36,611 nt of DNA from M55B165 sp964423265 (GTDB lineage: Bacteria; Actinomycetota; Humimicrobiia; Humimicrobiales; Humimicrobiaceae): assembly GCA_964423265.1 (NCBI GenBank), contig CAYREF010000017.1, positions 1 to 36,611 on the forward strand, written 5' to 3'. Position numbers and translations under genes: made by a program. Shown here one piece after another: positions 15,903 through 24,791 of this stretch (position 1 is its first letter; each line of letters opens with the position of its first letter). A model generated the notes under the pieces. That model saw only the letters and a list, made by a program, of their open reading frames with translations, ran no database searches and was not told where the DNA came from.

Positions 15903-16682
15903 ATGGAAGATGAAATTAAAATAAAGACCCGGAAGTTTGGGTTTTATTATGGCTCAACAAAAGTATTAAGTGATATCGATATTGATATTAAAAGAAATAC
16001 CATTACTTCTATAATCGGTCCTTCGGGGTGCGGAAAGTCTACCTTCCTGCGAGCATTTAACCGCATGAATGATTTAATTATTAATTCCAAGGTTGAAGGA
16101 AAGGTAATTATAAATGATGTGGATTTATACGGGGCCAACTTAGATGTAGTTGAACTAAGAAGAAAAGTGGGTATGGTATTTCAGAGACCTAATCCTTTCC
16201 CCAAATCTATTTATGATAATGTTGCTTATGGTCCCAGGCTTCATGCAAAATATAGCAGGGGAGAACTTGATTCTATTGTGGAGATTAGCCTTAAAAGAGC
16301 TGCACTATGGGACGAGGTTAAAAATAAGTTGAATACCAATGCCCTGGAGCTATCCGGAGGGCAGCAGCAAAGGTTGTGTATAGCAAGAGTATTAGCTGTT
16401 GATTCTGAGATAATATTAATGGATGAACCGGCTTCTGCGTTGGACCCCATTTCTACTCAGAAGATAGAGGACTTAATTGATGAGCTTAAAGAAAACTATA
16501 CTATTGTGATTGTCACCCATAACATGCAGCAAGCTGCAAGAGTTTCCCAGCGCACAGCCTTTTTTTTAACTGAAACAATTGGAGAGCCTGCAACCCTGAT
16601 TGAATATGGTGATACCAATAAAATATTTACAAATCCTTCCGACAGCCGCACGGAAAATTATATAACTGGAAGATTTGGTTAA
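15903..16682 (+). CDS. pstB: phosphate ABC transporter ATP-binding protein PstB
   Basis: The ATPase subunit of the high-affinity phosphate importer, working under the membrane with PstC and PstA. It carries Walker A GPSGCGKST, the PstB-typical LRAFNRMNDL and GMVFQRPNPFPKSIYDNVAYG, the ABC signature LSGGQQQR, Walker B ILMDEPASALDP and the H-loop THNMQQAARVS. The 259-residue length is normal. No pstS, pstC, pstA or phoU is adjacent: the gene stands alone between a purine operon and greA. Its membrane partners must be encoded elsewhere, or the gene has been displaced. Confidence 0.93.
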   Translation: MEDEIKIKTRKFGFYYGSTKVLSDIDIDIKRNTITSIIGPSGCGKSTFLRAFNRMNDLIINSKVEGKVIINDVDLYGANLDVVELRRKVGMVFQRPNPFPKSIYDNVAYGPRLHAKYSRGELDSIVEISLKRAALWDEVKNKLNTNALELSGGQQQRLCIARVLAVDSEIILMDEPASALDPISTQKIEDLIDELKENYTIVIVTHNMQQAARVSQRTAFFLTETIGEPATLIEYGDTNKIFTNPSDSRTENYITGRFG

Positions 16683-16697
16683 AATAATTTTTATCTT

Positions 16698-16726
16698 TTG
16701 ACATCTTATATTCCATACAATATAAT
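16698..16726 (+). promoter_or_regulatory. consensus sigma-70/sigma-A promoter for greA-lysS
   Basis: TTGACA (16698-16703) and TATAAT (16721-16726) match the consensus perfectly with the optimal 17-base spacer. Transcription should begin near 16733, about 40 bases before the greA start. This is the best promoter in the window. Confidence 0.88.
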
Positions 16727-16774
16727 ACCTCAATTAATAAACTCTATTATTAAACAGCCAGGGGTAAAAAATAA

Positions 16775-17242
16775 ATGAAGGAATACCGCCTAACAAAAGA
16801 AGGCTATGACTCTCTAGTTAAAGAGCTAGATGATCTAGTAAAAAATAAAAGGAAAGAAGTCGCAGAAAGGTTAAAAGATGCCAAGAAATTTGGGGGAGAC
16901 CTTTCTGAAAATTCAGAATATGGATATGCTAAAAATGAGCAGGCTTTCATTGAGGGAAGGATAGAACAAATAAATGAAATTTTAAACAATTATGTAATAG
17001 TTGGTAAAAATAACGGTGGAGACGCAGTTACAATTGGCTCTACAGTGGTTTTAAAAGATTTGGAAGAAGGAAAGAAAAGAAAATATAGGGTGGTAAGTTC
17101 TGTAGAATCAGACCCTGAGAAAAATAAGATATCTGATGAATCTCCTATTGGAAGTTCACTCCTAAATAAAAAAGTTGGCGATGAAATAGTTGTAAAAACC
17201 CCACAAAAGAAGAAAAAATTCAAAATATTAGATATAGATTAG
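16775..17242 (+). CDS. greA: transcription elongation factor GreA
   Basis: It enters the RNA polymerase secondary channel and stimulates cleavage of backtracked RNA. The N-terminal coiled coil begins MKEYRLTKEGYDSLVKELD and holds the acidic tip GDLSENSEYGYAKNEQAFIEGRI. The C-terminal FKBP-like domain has TIGSTVVLKD, ISDESPIGSSLLNKKVGDEI. It is 155 residues long, as usual. It is transcribed from the strong promoter upstream and is followed 35 bases later by lysS, a common bacterial pairing. Confidence 0.96.
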   Translation: MKEYRLTKEGYDSLVKELDDLVKNKRKEVAERLKDAKKFGGDLSENSEYGYAKNEQAFIEGRIEQINEILNNYVIVGKNNGGDAVTIGSTVVLKDLEEGKKRKYRVVSSVESDPEKNKISDESPIGSSLLNKKVGDEIVVKTPQKKKKFKILDID

Positions 17243-17277
17243 TTTCTAATTAAACAAGCTAGGATTGGTGGTAAACA

Positions 17278-18798
17278 ATGGTTGAAGAAGATAACCATTT
17301 CCTGTTAGAAGATGAAAAAAATTTAAGTGATCCCCTAAAATTAAAGCTGGAAAAGGTAAAGAAATACAGGAAAGAAAACAAAAACTTATATAATGTAAAT
17401 TTTAAGCCTGATGTAGAAATTTCCAGCTTAAAGAATAAGTATGGGGAGATAGAAACAGGCGAAAAAATTGAAGAAAGTTTCAAAGTGGCAGGCAGGATAA
17501 TTATTTTTAGAAAGCATGGGAAGGCCACTTTTTGTGATATACAGAATTTTAGCGAAAAATTACAGTTGTATTTAAGCTTAAAAGAAGTTGGGGAAGAGGC
17601 TTACCAGTATTTTAATGACTTGGACATAGGGGACTGGGTTGGCATAGAAGGTACTGTTTTTAAGACCAGGACTGGAGAGTTAACCTTGAAGGTCAAGGAC
17701 TTTAAACTTCTTTCAAAATCTATAAGGGTGCTGCCCGAAAAATGGCATGGTTTAAAGGACAAGGAATTAAGATACAGGCAAAGGTACCTGGATTTTATAG
17801 TTAACCCTGATGTAAAAGAGATTTTTATAAAAAGGATTAAAATAATAGATAAGATACGGGATTTTTTAAAGGGCAAAGATTTTTTAGAAGTTGAAACTCC
17901 TATGCTGCAAACAATTCCCGGGGGAGCTACAGCAAAACCTTTTATTACTCACCATAATGCCCTTGATATTGACCTGTATCTAAGAATTGCTCCTGAACTT
18001 TACCTCAAAAGGCTTATAATTGGTGGATTTAGTAAAGTATTTGAAGTTAATAGAAATTTCAGAAATGAAGGGATATCTTATAAGCATAATCCTGAATTTA
18101 CTATGCTGGAGTTTTACCAAGCTTTTGCAGATTATAATGACCTCATGTATTTAACTGAAAAATTAATAAAATATGTAGCAGGAGAAGCAATAGACAAAAC
18201 GGAAATTGAATACAAAGGAAACAATATTAACCTTTCCGGAAGCTGGAAAAAAATTTCCATGCTGGATTCAATAAAAGAATTCGGTGACGTCACCGTAAGC
18301 TTTGAGATGGACAGAGAGCAGCTTGCAAATATTGCCAAAGATTTAGGGATAGAGATAGAAAAAAGCTTTGGACAGGGAAAAATTATCAATGAGATATTTG
18401 AAGCTGTTGTGGAGCCAAAATTAATACAGCCAACATTTATAAAAGACTTTCCATTAGAGATTTCTCCGCTTGCCAGGAAGCACCCTGAAAACAAAAACCT
18501 TGTGGAGAGGTTTGAGTTGTTTATAGGGGGAGAAGAAATAGCGAATGCCTTTTCGGAATTAATTGATCCCAGTGAACAGTTAAAAAGATTTAAAAAGCAA
18601 GCAAAAAGTGCTGATGAAGAAGAAAGGCTAGCAGGCCTGGTAGACGAAGACTTCATCAAAGCATTAGAATATGGCATGCCTCCAACCGGAGGGGAAGGAA
18701 TTGGCATTGACAGGCTAGTAATGGTTTTAACCGGGTCTGAATCCATCAAGGACATATTGCTTTTCCCTTTAATGAAGCCTGAAGGCAATTTACAGTAA
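17278..18798 (+). CDS. lysS: lysyl-tRNA synthetase, class II
   Basis: It charges tRNA-Lys. The N-terminal OB-fold anticodon-binding domain (ESFKVAGRIIIFRKHGKATFC) is followed by the class II core with motif 1 region FLEVETPMLQTIPGGATAKPF, motif 2 FRNEGISYKHNPEFTMLEFY and motif 3 GEGIGIDRLVMVLTG. The length of 506 residues is normal, with a short extra N-terminal segment of about 20 acidic residues. The start is ATG 17278 behind GGTGGT. It precedes the mcsA-clpC operon, which has its own promoter. Confidence 0.96.
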   Translation: MVEEDNHFLLEDEKNLSDPLKLKLEKVKKYRKENKNLYNVNFKPDVEISSLKNKYGEIETGEKIEESFKVAGRIIIFRKHGKATFCDIQNFSEKLQLYLSLKEVGEEAYQYFNDLDIGDWVGIEGTVFKTRTGELTLKVKDFKLLSKSIRVLPEKWHGLKDKELRYRQRYLDFIVNPDVKEIFIKRIKIIDKIRDFLKGKDFLEVETPMLQTIPGGATAKPFITHHNALDIDLYLRIAPELYLKRLIIGGFSKVFEVNRNFRNEGISYKHNPEFTMLEFYQAFADYNDLMYLTEKLIKYVAGEAIDKTEIEYKGNNINLSGSWKKISMLDSIKEFGDVTVSFEMDREQLANIAKDLGIEIEKSFGQGKIINEIFEAVVEPKLIQPTFIKDFPLEISPLARKHPENKNLVERFELFIGGEEIANAFSELIDPSEQLKRFKKQAKSADEEERLAGLVDEDFIKALEYGMPPTGGEGIGIDRLVMVLTGSESIKDILLFPLMKPEGNLQ

Positions 18799-18800
18799 AG

Positions 18801-18829
18801 TTAATATTTAAAATAAAAGGTGCTATAAT
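18801..18829 (+). promoter_or_regulatory. promoter of the mcsA-mcsB-clpC operon with extended -10
   Basis: TATAAT at 18824-18829 is preceded by the TGn extension (TGC, 18821-18823) and by TTAATA (18801-18806) at 17 bases. It lies about 30 bases before mcsA. No CtsR-type heptad repeat and no CIRCE element were seen around it, so heat-shock control by those repressors is not evident. Confidence 0.65.
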
Positions 18830-18859
18830 TTAAATATACAACGCATTAGGGAGATTAAA

Positions 18860-19393
18860 ATGTTATGTGATTTTTGTGGCTCTAATGAAGCAAGTGTCCA
18901 TTTAATCAAGATTTTTGATAATGAAGTTGAAAAAATTTATCTTTGTGCAGAGTGCGCAAAAGAAATTTCAATGGGCTCCGAAGATGAAATACTCGAGGGG
19001 CTTACTAAGCTATTGAATAAAATTTTACATGGTAAACATAAGAAAAATGGTCTGGGCTTAAAAAAAAGCAGTAAAGCAAGGGAGAGTAGAAGATGCTACA
19101 ATTGCGGTATTGATTTTGGCACTATAAAGAAGACAGGTAAAGTTGGTTGCAGGGAATGCTATAAGGAGTTTAGTGATATATTGATGCCTTTGTTGAAGGC
19201 AATTCATGGAAGTGTGGAATACAAGGGGAAGGTTCCCGTTAATTCAAATCTTAAGATCAAGGTGGAGAAAAAAATAAAAGACTTAAAATCTAGGATGAAT
19301 CAGGAAATAATTATAGAAAATTTTGAAGAAGCAGCGAGAATAAGGGATGTTATAAAGAAGCTTCAAAAGAAATTATATATAAATAAAAAATGA
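18860..19393 (+). CDS. mcsA: McsA, zinc-binding activator of the McsB arginine kinase
   Basis: A 177-residue adaptor with two zinc-finger modules and a C-terminal UVR motif. The first module is CDFC (residues 3-6) with CAEC (29-32). The second is CYNC with CREC near residues 80-105. The end reads IIENFEEAARIRDVIKKLQ, a UvrB/UvrC-type helical pair used to bind partners. In Bacillota McsA activates McsB and links it to ClpC. The ribosome binding site AGGGAG precedes ATG 18860. It overlaps mcsB by 4 bases. Unlike Bacillus, no ctsR precedes it. Confidence 0.9.
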   Translation: MLCDFCGSNEASVHLIKIFDNEVEKIYLCAECAKEISMGSEDEILEGLTKLLNKILHGKHKKNGLGLKKSSKARESRRCYNCGIDFGTIKKTGKVGCRECYKEFSDILMPLLKAIHGSVEYKGKVPVNSNLKIKVEKKIKDLKSRMNQEIIIENFEEAARIRDVIKKLQKKLYINKK

Positions 19394-20439
19394 GAAATTT
19401 AAATTCTATATTATTATCAAAACCGAAAACTGTGGAAAGGGGCCCAGCTGTTATATTAACCAGGGCAAGCATGGCCAGAAATTTAGCAGATTACAAATTT
19501 AGCATATTAAATAATGCAACAGACAGAAAAAATCTTTTTAATTTAATTAAACAGGTTACAGGAAAGATAGATAAGTTAGACAATTTCCGCTTTTATAACT
19601 TATCTAATATGCCTAAACTAAAAAGGAAGCTTTTACTGGAAAAAGATATAATAAGCCGCCAAATGACCAGGGAAATCATGGGAAAGGGTATACTGGTAAA
19701 TAATGAAATGGATGAAAGGCTAACAACCATCATGGTCAATGAAGAAGATCACCTGGTAATACAGTGTAACTCGCCTGGCTTAAAAATAGAGAAGGTTTAC
19801 GATGAAGTAAGCAAAGTTGAAAAGTGTCTGGAGGATAAATTAAGTTTTGCTTTTGATAGGGATTTGGGTTATTTGACTTCATGCCCCATCAATGTAGGAT
19901 CTGGCTTTAAATTGTCTGTTGCTCTACATTTGCCGGCAATGGTAGTTAGCTATAAGATCGATGATTTGGTTGAGAGGTTAAATAAAATAAATTGTACTAT
20001 TAGCGGCTACCGCAGCCAGGATTCTGAAATTATAGGTAATTTATTTATTTTATCAAAACAAAGCACCTTAGAAAAAGGTGATAGGGATACAGTTGAAGAA
20101 ATGGAAGCAATTTGTTTAAATATTATAGACGAAGAAAAAAAGCAAATAGAAAATTTAAAAAAAGAAAAGCCGTTAGTTGTTAAAGATAGTGTGTACAGGG
20201 CTTACGGAGTATTAAAATATGCTAAGCTACTGTCATTTGAAGAAGCATTAGAACTTCTTTCCATGGTAAGCTTGGGGAGGCAACTTGGATTGTTTAGTAG
20301 TTTAAAAAGATTTGATTTTTATTATTTAATTAATATAATTGGTAATTCATACTTAAGAAGCTTGGATGAAAATAAAAATAAAAGTATTGACGAGATCGAT
20401 AGAAAGCGTGCTAATATTATAAAAGAGGAAATTTTTTAA
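19390..20439 (+). CDS. mcsB: McsB-like protein arginine kinase (ATP:guanido phosphotransferase fold)
   Basis: McsB phosphorylates protein arginines, which marks proteins for ClpCP. Conserved blocks include VNEEDHLVIQC (catalytic Glu pair), LGYLTSCPINVGSG, LHLPAMVV, SEIIGNLFILSKQ, VYRAYGVLKYA and LGRQLGLF. Two arginines expected in the nucleotide site differ from the Bacillus protein as I recall it: the SxRIRLARN block reads TRASMARN (second Arg is Ser), and the GLRASV block reads GFKLSV (Arg is Lys). The first Arg and the catalytic glutamates remain. The RG...GE phosphagen-kinase loop is also changed (YRSQDSE). Length is 349 residues, close to normal. Activity is plausible but cannot be assumed. 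It is coupled to mcsA by an ATGA overlap and leads into clpC. Confidence 0.88.
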   Translation: MRNLNSILLSKPKTVERGPAVILTRASMARNLADYKFSILNNATDRKNLFNLIKQVTGKIDKLDNFRFYNLSNMPKLKRKLLLEKDIISRQMTREIMGKGILVNNEMDERLTTIMVNEEDHLVIQCNSPGLKIEKVYDEVSKVEKCLEDKLSFAFDRDLGYLTSCPINVGSGFKLSVALHLPAMVVSYKIDDLVERLNKINCTISGYRSQDSEIIGNLFILSKQSTLEKGDRDTVEEMEAICLNIIDEEKKQIENLKKEKPLVVKDSVYRAYGVLKYAKLLSFEEALELLSMVSLGRQLGLFSSLKRFDFYYLINIIGNSYLRSLDENKNKSIDEIDRKRANIIKEEIF

Positions 20440-20454
20440 AAGGGATTGATATAA

Positions 20455-22923
20455 ATGTTTGAAAGATTTACAGAAAGAGCTAGAAAAGTCGTAGTAAGAG
20501 CACAGGATGAGGCGAGGTTTTTAAAACAAAATTATATAGGTACTGAGCATTTGCTTTTAGGGTTAATTGATGAGAAAGAAGGCATTGCAAGCAAGGTCCT
20601 GCAAAGCCTAAATATTACCTTGGATGATATCAGAAATGCAGTAAATGACTCAGTTACGGAAGGGTCATCAGAATCCTATGAACATATACCGTTTACCCCC
20701 AGAGCAAAAAAAGTACTGGAGCTCTCTTTAAGGGAAGCTCTTCAGATGGGGCATAATTATATTGGGACTGAGCATATTCTCTTAGGCCTCCTAAGGGAAG
20801 GTGAAGGTGTAGCAGCAAGAGTGCTAAACAGTTTGGGGGTTACACTGGATTCGGTGAAAGTAAAAGTAAAAGAGATATTAAACAAATACCCGTTTTATTC
20901 AAAAAGCGGTAAAAGCTCAAAGGATAGAAGTACTACCCCCAAGAAGCATTTAAAAATGTTAAGCCAGTATGGTAAGGATTTAACCTCCCTGGCTGAAGAG
21001 GGAAAGCTGGATCCTGTTATAGGCAGGAAAAAGGAAATTGAAAGGTTGATGCAGATCCTTTCAAGGCGTACCAAGAATAATCCCATACTTATTGGCGAAG
21101 CAGGGGTGGGAAAAACAGCAATAGTGGAAGGCTTGGCACAGCAAATAGTATCCCAGTCAATTCCTTCCAATTTGGAGAACAAAAAGATATTTACGCTGGA
21201 TCTTGGCTCACTAGTGGCAGGCTCCAGGTATAGGGGAGATTTTGAAGAGAGGCTGAAGAAAGTACTTGCAGAAATTAAAGAGGATGGCGATGTTATATTA
21301 TTCATAGATGAAGTACACACCCTAGTGGGTGCAGGCGCAGCAGAAGGGGCAATTGATGCTGCCAGTATTTTAAAGCCTATGTTGGCCCGTGGGGAAATAC
21401 AAACTATTGGCGCGACTACCAATAGCGAATATAGGAAATACGTGGAAAAGGATAAGGCGCTGGAAAGGAGATTCCAGCCTATTTATGTAGATGAACCCAC
21501 AGTTTATGAAACTATAGAAATACTAAAAGGTCTTAAGAAGAGATATGAGGAATTCCATGGAATCGATATAACTAAAGATGCCATATCTTCTGCAGCTAAA
21601 CTATCCCACAGATATATTTCTGACCGATACTTGCCTGACAAGGCAATAGATTTAATAGATGAAGCTTCTTCAAGGGTGAGAATTAGAAGTTTGGTTACCC
21701 CACCCAATCTGAAAGAGATAAATGGAAATATCAAAAAAATAGTCTTAGAAAAAGAGGAAGCTATTGGGTCCCAGGATTTTGAAAGAGCCGCACAGTTAAG
21801 GGACAGGGAAAAACAGCTCGTAAAGGATAAGAAAGAATACGAGGAAAGAAATAAAAGATTGAGTGGAACTGAAAAGCAGGTTGTAGATGAAAATGAAGTA
21901 GCGGAAGTTCTTTCAAGTTGGACCGGGGTTCCGGTATATAAATTAACCGCTTCTGAGTCTGCTAAGCTGCTCAATATGGAAAAAGAATTGCATAAAAGGG
22001 TTATAGGGCAAGATGAAGCCATCAATACAGTCTCCAAGGCTATAAGAAGGACCAGGTCAGGGCTAAAAGATCCTAAAAGGCCTATTGGCTCGTTTATGTT
22101 TTTAGGTCCTTCAGGAGTCGGGAAGACCGAATTGGCCAAAACTATTGCCCAATTCTTATTTGATAAAGAAGAGGCACTAATACAAATTGATATGTCAGAG
22201 TATATGGAAAAGCATTCGGTATCTAAGCTTGTGGGCTCACCTCCTGGCTATGTTGGCTATGATGAAGGCGGACAGCTGACAGAAGCTATCAGAAGGAGAC
22301 CCTATAGCGTTATATTGCTGGATGAAATTGAAAAAGCCCATCCTGATGTATTCAATATATTGCTGCAGATATTTGAAGATGGGCATTTAACGGATTCCCA
22401 GGGTAGAAGGGTAGATTTTAAAAATACTGCAATAATAATGACTTCTAACCTTGGCGCCAGGGAGATACAGAAAAATACTCCTATGGGCTTTAAGACATCA
22501 GATAAAAAAGACCTTTCTTACAAGGAAATTAAGAACAAGGTAATGAGCGAGCTAAAAGATGCTTTCAGGCCTGAATTTTTAAACAGGGTGGATGAAGTTA
22601 TTGTATTCCATAAGCTGCAAAAAGAGCAGATATACAACATCATCGATTTGATGATGTCAAGAGTACAGCAGCAGCTTGAGCTGCAGGGTATCAGTATCAA
22701 ACTGGATAAATCAGCAAAAGAGTTGCTTCTAAAGAAGGGCTATGATGAAAAGATGGGTGCAAGGCCTATGAGAAGATGTATCCAGAACCTGATTGAAGAT
22801 CCTATTTCTGAAAAGATAATTAGCGGAAAAATAAAGAATGGAAAAGTGATAGAGGTTAGCGCTAAAGATGATGAAATGGTTTTTGACATAAAAAAAGTTA
22901 ATGGGACAATGCTAAAAGTTTGA
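20455..22923 (+). CDS. clpC: ATP-dependent Clp protease ATP-binding subunit ClpC
   Basis: An AAA+ unfoldase that feeds proteins to ClpP. Two N-terminal Clp repeats (FTERARKVVVRAQDEA and FTPRAKKVLELSLREA) are followed by AAA-1 with Walker A GEAGVGKTA, a middle domain with the UVR-like QDFERAAQLRDREKQL that marks ClpC, and AAA-2 with Walker A GPSGVGKTE and SVSKLVGSPPGYVGYDEGG. It is 822 residues, a standard length. Position after mcsA and mcsB fits phosphoarginine-directed proteolysis. No radA lies between clpC and disA, unlike Bacillus. Confidence 0.97.
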   Translation: MFERFTERARKVVVRAQDEARFLKQNYIGTEHLLLGLIDEKEGIASKVLQSLNITLDDIRNAVNDSVTEGSSESYEHIPFTPRAKKVLELSLREALQMGHNYIGTEHILLGLLREGEGVAARVLNSLGVTLDSVKVKVKEILNKYPFYSKSGKSSKDRSTTPKKHLKMLSQYGKDLTSLAEEGKLDPVIGRKKEIERLMQILSRRTKNNPILIGEAGVGKTAIVEGLAQQIVSQSIPSNLENKKIFTLDLGSLVAGSRYRGDFEERLKKVLAEIKEDGDVILFIDEVHTLVGAGAAEGAIDAASILKPMLARGEIQTIGATTNSEYRKYVEKDKALERRFQPIYVDEPTVYETIEILKGLKKRYEEFHGIDITKDAISSAAKLSHRYISDRYLPDKAIDLIDEASSRVRIRSLVTPPNLKEINGNIKKIVLEKEEAIGSQDFERAAQLRDREKQLVKDKKEYEERNKRLSGTEKQVVDENEVAEVLSSWTGVPVYKLTASESAKLLNMEKELHKRVIGQDEAINTVSKAIRRTRSGLKDPKRPIGSFMFLGPSGVGKTELAKTIAQFLFDKEEALIQIDMSEYMEKHSVSKLVGSPPGYVGYDEGGQLTEAIRRRPYSVILLDEIEKAHPDVFNILLQIFEDGHLTDSQGRRVDFKNTAIIMTSNLGAREIQKNTPMGFKTSDKKDLSYKEIKNKVMSELKDAFRPEFLNRVDEVIVFHKLQKEQIYNIIDLMMSRVQQQLELQGISIKLDKSAKELLLKKGYDEKMGARPMRRCIQNLIEDPISEKIISGKIKNGKVIEVSAKDDEMVFDIKKVNGTMLKV

Positions 22924-24032
22924 TGAAAGAAAAGGAAGAGAAATTACTATTAAATAGTTTAAAAAGGGTAGCTCCAGGCACTACCCTGAGAACTGGTATA
23001 GAATATATACTACAAGGCAAGACTGGAGGACTTGTAGTAGTCGGCAATTCTGACGAAGTATTAAAGCTCGTAAATGGCGGATTTTATATAGGATGTAATT
23101 TCACTCCAGCCAAATTTTATGAACTGGCAAAAATGGATGGCGCTATAATTCTAAGCTCTGATGGAAAAAAGGTGCTGTATGCCAATGCACACCTGTTTCC
23201 AAATCCGGAAATAGAAACTTCAGAAACTGGCACCAGGCACAGAACAGCGGAAAGGGTAGCCAAGCAAACCAAGACATTGGTAATTTCTATTTCCCAGAAA
23301 AGGGATATAGTTACTCTCTATATAGACGGAATTAAATATATGCTGGAAGAGCCAAGGGTTGTGCTTTCTAAAGCAAACCAGGCATTGCAAACATTGGAAA
23401 AATACAAAAAAGGCTTAGACCAACTAACCTTTAATCTAACCATAAGGGAGCTTGAGGATTTAGTTACCATATTTGATGCAGTTAGTGTTTTGCAGAGGTC
23501 AGCCATTGTCCAGAAAACAGAAAAAGAAGTAAAAAAATACATATATGAGCTTGGAACTGATGGCAGGCTGCTTAAAATGCAGATGGAAGAGCTAATGGCC
23601 AATGTAGTAGATGACAGCATTAAAATAATTAAAGATTATGTTCATCAAAACAAAGAGTCTGGGGCTGCGAGAATTAAAGATGAAATAAACAGTTTAACTG
23701 CCGATGAGCTGCTGGATTTGGAAAATATAGCTTTGCTACTGGGCTACAAAGTAGAAGGAAACCTGAGGGAATTTAATGTACACCCAAGAGGGATAAGGAT
23801 AGTAACAGAGGCGAGGAGGTTACCACAGACTGTTTTAAGTAATTTGATTACCAGGTTTGGCAATTTAAGGAATATACTTGATGCAAGCATGGAAGATTTA
23901 ACAGAAGTTCCCGGGATGGGCAAAATAAGGGCAAAATCGCTATATGATAAATTAAAGAAGTTTTCTGAATATTACCTTTATAATGAACCATTTAATTTCA
24001 AGGGAGGGGTAGTCCAAAGGCTAAACTTATGA
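22923..24032 (+). CDS. disA: DNA-integrity scanning diadenylate cyclase DisA
   Basis: It makes cyclic di-AMP from two ATP and senses DNA branch points. The N-terminal DAC domain carries DGAIILSSDGK and GTRHRTAERVAKQT, the DGA and RHR active-site motifs. A helical spine follows, then a C-terminal helix-hairpin-helix DNA-binding domain (VPGMGKIRAKSLYDKL). Start ATG 22923 overlaps the clpC stop TGA by one base; a TTG one codon earlier is possible. The length of 369 residues is typical. c-di-AMP usually controls potassium and osmotic balance, which may connect to the MscS channel and trehalose genes nearby, but that is only inference. Confidence 0.95.
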   Translation: MKEKEEKLLLNSLKRVAPGTTLRTGIEYILQGKTGGLVVVGNSDEVLKLVNGGFYIGCNFTPAKFYELAKMDGAIILSSDGKKVLYANAHLFPNPEIETSETGTRHRTAERVAKQTKTLVISISQKRDIVTLYIDGIKYMLEEPRVVLSKANQALQTLEKYKKGLDQLTFNLTIRELEDLVTIFDAVSVLQRSAIVQKTEKEVKKYIYELGTDGRLLKMQMEELMANVVDDSIKIIKDYVHQNKESGAARIKDEINSLTADELLDLENIALLLGYKVEGNLREFNVHPRGIRIVTEARRLPQTVLSNLITRFGNLRNILDASMEDLTEVPGMGKIRAKSLYDKLKKFSEYYLYNEPFNFKGGVVQRLNL

Positions 24033-24066
24033 TATAAAGGTTATATTTATTTAAACTATTATTTTT

Positions 24067-24780
24067 ATGAATGTAGCAATAATTACTGCAGCTGGTAAGG
24101 GTACCAGGCTGAAGAGCAATATAAGCAAACAATTTTTAAATTTATATGGAAAGCCCATAGTTGCACATACCCTCGAAACCTTCCAAAATTCTTCCAGGAT
24201 TAACCAGGTTTACTTGGTTGTATCTTCTGATTATTATGATTTCTGCAAGAAAGAAATAGTTGAAAAATATGAATGTAACAAGGTATCAAAGGTTATCCTT
24301 GGGGGCCAAACCAGACAGGAATCGGTTTTTAATGCCTTAATACAGGTGCCGGGAAATACAAATATAGTATCCATTCATGATGGGGTTAGGCCACTGGTGA
24401 CTGCTGGAGAAATAGATAAAATAGTGAATAAATTAATCAGGGAAAACAAGAAGGACAAACAGGTCATGGGGGTAATAATGGCTGCCCCAGCTTATGAGAC
24501 CATAAAAAAGATAAAGGGAAATGACCTGATTGAGGAAACCGTACAAAGAGATTTGGTTTGGCATGCTCAGACTCCACAAACTTTTTTATACAAAGCAATC
24601 CTTAAAGCCCATAAAGACGCATTGGAACAGAACTTTCTAGGTACAGATGATGCTGGGCTGGTAGAAAGGGCCGGGTATAAAGTAAAAATTTTTAGGGGAA
24701 GGCATGAGAATATAAAGATTACTACCCCCACAGATTTGTTTCTGGCAGAACTTATAATGAGTAAAAATAAAAAGAGATAG
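24067..24780 (+). CDS. ispD: 2-C-methyl-D-erythritol 4-phosphate cytidylyltransferase
   Basis: It attaches CMP to methylerythritol phosphate in the non-mevalonate isoprenoid pathway. The nucleotide-binding start ITAAGKGTRLKSNISKQFL, the GGQTRQESVFNAL block, SIHDGVRPLV, and AQTPQTFLY with GTDDAGLVE are diagnostic. At 237 residues it has the usual size. The gene is followed 11 bases later by ispF, which acts two steps downstream, as is common. Confidence 0.96.
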   Translation: MNVAIITAAGKGTRLKSNISKQFLNLYGKPIVAHTLETFQNSSRINQVYLVVSSDYYDFCKKEIVEKYECNKVSKVILGGQTRQESVFNALIQVPGNTNIVSIHDGVRPLVTAGEIDKIVNKLIRENKKDKQVMGVIMAAPAYETIKKIKGNDLIEETVQRDLVWHAQTPQTFLYKAILKAHKDALEQNFLGTDDAGLVERAGYKVKIFRGRHENIKITTPTDLFLAELIMSKNKKR

Positions 24781-24791
24781 AGGGAAAATTT

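Noticed and set aside
18132..18788. Long (218-codon) minus-strand frame opposite lysS, and similar frames opposite clpC and ispF
   Set aside because: They are Ser/Leu-rich antisense shadows of well-identified genes, with no ribosome binding site or family match.
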